A model generated the notes under the pieces. That model did not search any database. It was given only the letters and a program-made list of their open reading frames with translations, and had not been told where the DNA came from. The position numbers and the translations under genes are program-made. Shown here in pieces: positions 4,713 through 6,045 of a DNA stretch of 6,045 nt (the first letter of the stretch is position 1; each line of letters opens with the position of its first letter). The stretch is from NCBI GenBank assembly GCA_003217835.1, contig QHMQ01000039.1, positions 1 through 6,045 on the forward strand, in the 5' to 3' direction. Source of the DNA: Verrucomicrobiota bacterium (GTDB taxonomy: Bacteria > Verrucomicrobiota > Verrucomicrobiia > Chthoniobacterales > UBA10450).

Positions 4713-6045
4713 CTTTGCCGAAGAGCATCGTGTGCACTGTTTTCAACACGATCATCGCATCGAGCTTCAGTGAGTAATGCCGGATGTAGTAGAGATCGTA
4801 CTGGAGCTTCTCGACCGCGTCTTCATCACTCTCGCCATATGGATAATTCACTTGCGCCCATCCGGTGATCCCCGGTTTCACCAAGTGCCGGAAATGATAA
4901 AACGGAATTATCTGCTCGTAACGTTCGGCGCACTTAGTCCATTCCGCGCGTGGGCCGATCAGGCTCATGTCACCCTTGAAGACATTCCAAAGTTGCGGCA
5001 ACTCATCGAGCCGTAGTTTCCGCAACCAGCTTCCAGTACGGGTTACGCGCGGATCGTTGTCTCGCGTGTAGAGATCGGTCGCATCCTCGTTCAGGTCACG
5101 CATGAACATCGTGCGAAACTTGTATGCCGTGAAGATATGACCTTCGCGGCCGACACGCGATTGCCGAAAGATGGTCGGCCGGCCGCTCTCCATCCAAATC
5201 AACAAAAGAATTAGCGGAAAGAGTGGCGCGAAAATGAGAAGGAGGACGGCTGAAAAGATCAGATCGCAGAGACGCTTTAAGTAATGATATGGTGAAATAC
5301 GCGCCAGTTGGAAACCCATCTGCAGAGGCCAGAACGGATCGATCGTGTGCACCGGCACATGACGCCAATGGGCCTCGTAAAACGATTCGAGAGTATAAAC
5401 GCGCGTGCGCTGAAACTGAGTTCGCACTAACCGCTCGAGCAATTTCGAACCGAGCCGATCAATGCTCTCTGCTAAAATCACTCCGCTGTAACGTCCATCA
5501 AGTTGCGCAACCCTCGCCGCGATGCCGCCTTGAACGATTGGCGATCCCTCGCCTGCTATCGTAGCTCCCACACGCGCGACATCGTTGTCCACGAATTCCA
5601 GTTGCTGCTGGTTCGGCGATTTTCTGTAAGCCTCATAGAAACGGGTCGCAAGTTCACCGCTACCGATTACGAGGAATGTCTGCTGCGCGGCTGAAGTTGC
5701 AGTGAGCTGTCGGAAAAATCGCCGGTAAGTAAGAGATATCGGGAGGAAAAAGATAAAACTGATCAACAACACGCTGCGACTGGGCTTCATCCCTGCATCG
5801 AATGTCGCGGCCGAATAAATCAACAACGAACTGATCGCCGCCGCCCCGAACACCGCAAGAATATGTTCCGTGGTATAGATCAGACCTCGCATTTCGGTAT
5901 TTCGGTGGTAACCGCCGATGATGTAAAGTGCTTGCAGAATTACAGCGAGCACCACGCAGTCAACAAGCACGAACTCGAAGGGACTGACAAAGAATTGGTC
6001 GCGGCGAACATAACCGACAATCCCGTAAAGCACCACCCAACAAAC
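4705..6045 (-). CDS. Undecaprenyl-phosphate sugar phosphotransferase (polyprenyl glycosylphosphotransferase, EpsB/WcaJ-like), 5' partial
   Basis: This membrane enzyme is predicted to start the repeat unit by moving a sugar-1-phosphate from a nucleotide sugar to undecaprenyl phosphate. Numbering is from a possible GTG at 6036, but the frame stays open to the window edge and the first membrane helix is incomplete there, so the true start is probably outside. N-terminal membrane helices are seen at about 20-41, 57-76 and 88-103. A CoA-binding-like Rossmann region follows (about 118-225, beginning TFLVIGSGELA), then the bacterial sugar transferase domain (about 250-443). That domain has KRLCDLIFSAVLLLIFAPLF with its membrane-re-entrant proline region, KFRTM (306-310), the catalytic Asp-Glu pair in LRLDELPQLWNVFKGDMSLI (341-360), GPRAEW, and ITGWAQVNYPYG (390-401). 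The ending EKLQYDLYYIRHYSLKLD (409-426) through LFGKGR resembles the EpsB-type enzymes associated with PEP-CTERM/exosortase EPS loci. The sugar cannot be told from sequence. Confidence 0.9.
   Translation of the reverse strand, partial: VCWVVLYGIVGYVRRDQFFVSPFEFVLVDCVVLAVILQALYIIGGYHRNTEMRGLIYTTEHILAVFGAAAISSLLIYSAATFDAGMKPSRSVLLISFIFFLPISLTYRRFFRQLTATSAAQQTFLVIGSGELATRFYEAYRKSPNQQQLEFVDNDVARVGATIAGEGSPIVQGGIAARVAQLDGRYSGVILAESIDRLGSKLLERLVRTQFQRTRVYTLESFYEAHWRHVPVHTIDPFWPLQMGFQLARISPYHYLKRLCDLIFSAVLLLIFAPLFPLILLLIWMESGRPTIFRQSRVGREGHIFTAYKFRTMFMRDLNEDATDLYTRDNDPRVTRTGSWLRKLRLDELPQLWNVFKGDMSLIGPRAEWTKCAERYEQIIPFYHFRHLVKPGITGWAQVNYPYGESDEDAVEKLQYDLYYIRHYSLKLDAMIVLKTVHTMLFGKGR

Overview
The window is part of a Wzx/Wzy-type exopolysaccharide (capsule or EPS) locus from a GC-rich Gram-negative-type bacterium. 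The style of the Wzz/tyrosine-kinase proteins, the four-helix-bundle (S23) gene and the GC-rich intergenic repeat suggest Verrucomicrobiota (Chthoniobacterales-like soil lineages). That is inference from family resemblance: there is no rRNA or other marker gene here.

Layout: two convergent gene groups meet at about 2740-2880. The plus-strand group has the C-terminal end of a Wza-like outer-membrane export protein (1-144), a Wzz/GumC-type chain-length determinant (220-1845) and a BY-type tyrosine autokinase (1906-2736). The last two lie in the same frame, separated by one UAA. The 60 nt between them are open and read like the usual linker of a fused Wzz-kinase (Wzc-like) protein. The minus-strand group, in transcription order, has a polyprenyl-phosphate sugar-1-phosphate transferase that starts beyond the right edge (6045-4705), an S23/four-helix-bundle gene (4644-4249) and an O-antigen ligase/polymerase-family membrane protein (4245-2878).

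How they fit together: the transferase loads the first sugar phosphate on undecaprenyl phosphate, the Wzy/WaaL-like protein polymerises or transfers the repeat units, the Wzz plus BY-kinase pair sets chain length and drives export by phosphorylation cycling, and the Wza-like protein is the outer-membrane exit. No flippase or ordinary glycosyltransferase is in the window.

The most unusual structure is a 450-bp cassette (4240-4689) placed between the transferase and the polymerase. An S23-type gene is enclosed by 28-nt inverted repeats, each built of four tandem 7-mers with consensus GGTCAGA, and the two arms match at 24 of 28 positions. The repeat encodes the last five residues and the stop of the S23 protein, and also contains the GTG start of the polymerase gene. 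The layout resembles the S23-ORF-bearing intervening sequences of 23S rRNA, but here it sits in a protein-coding operon. A second, unrelated 63-bp imperfect inverted repeat (2798-2860) lies between the convergent groups.

No stretch over 300 bases lacks a gene. The largest gap is 141 nt (2737-2877).
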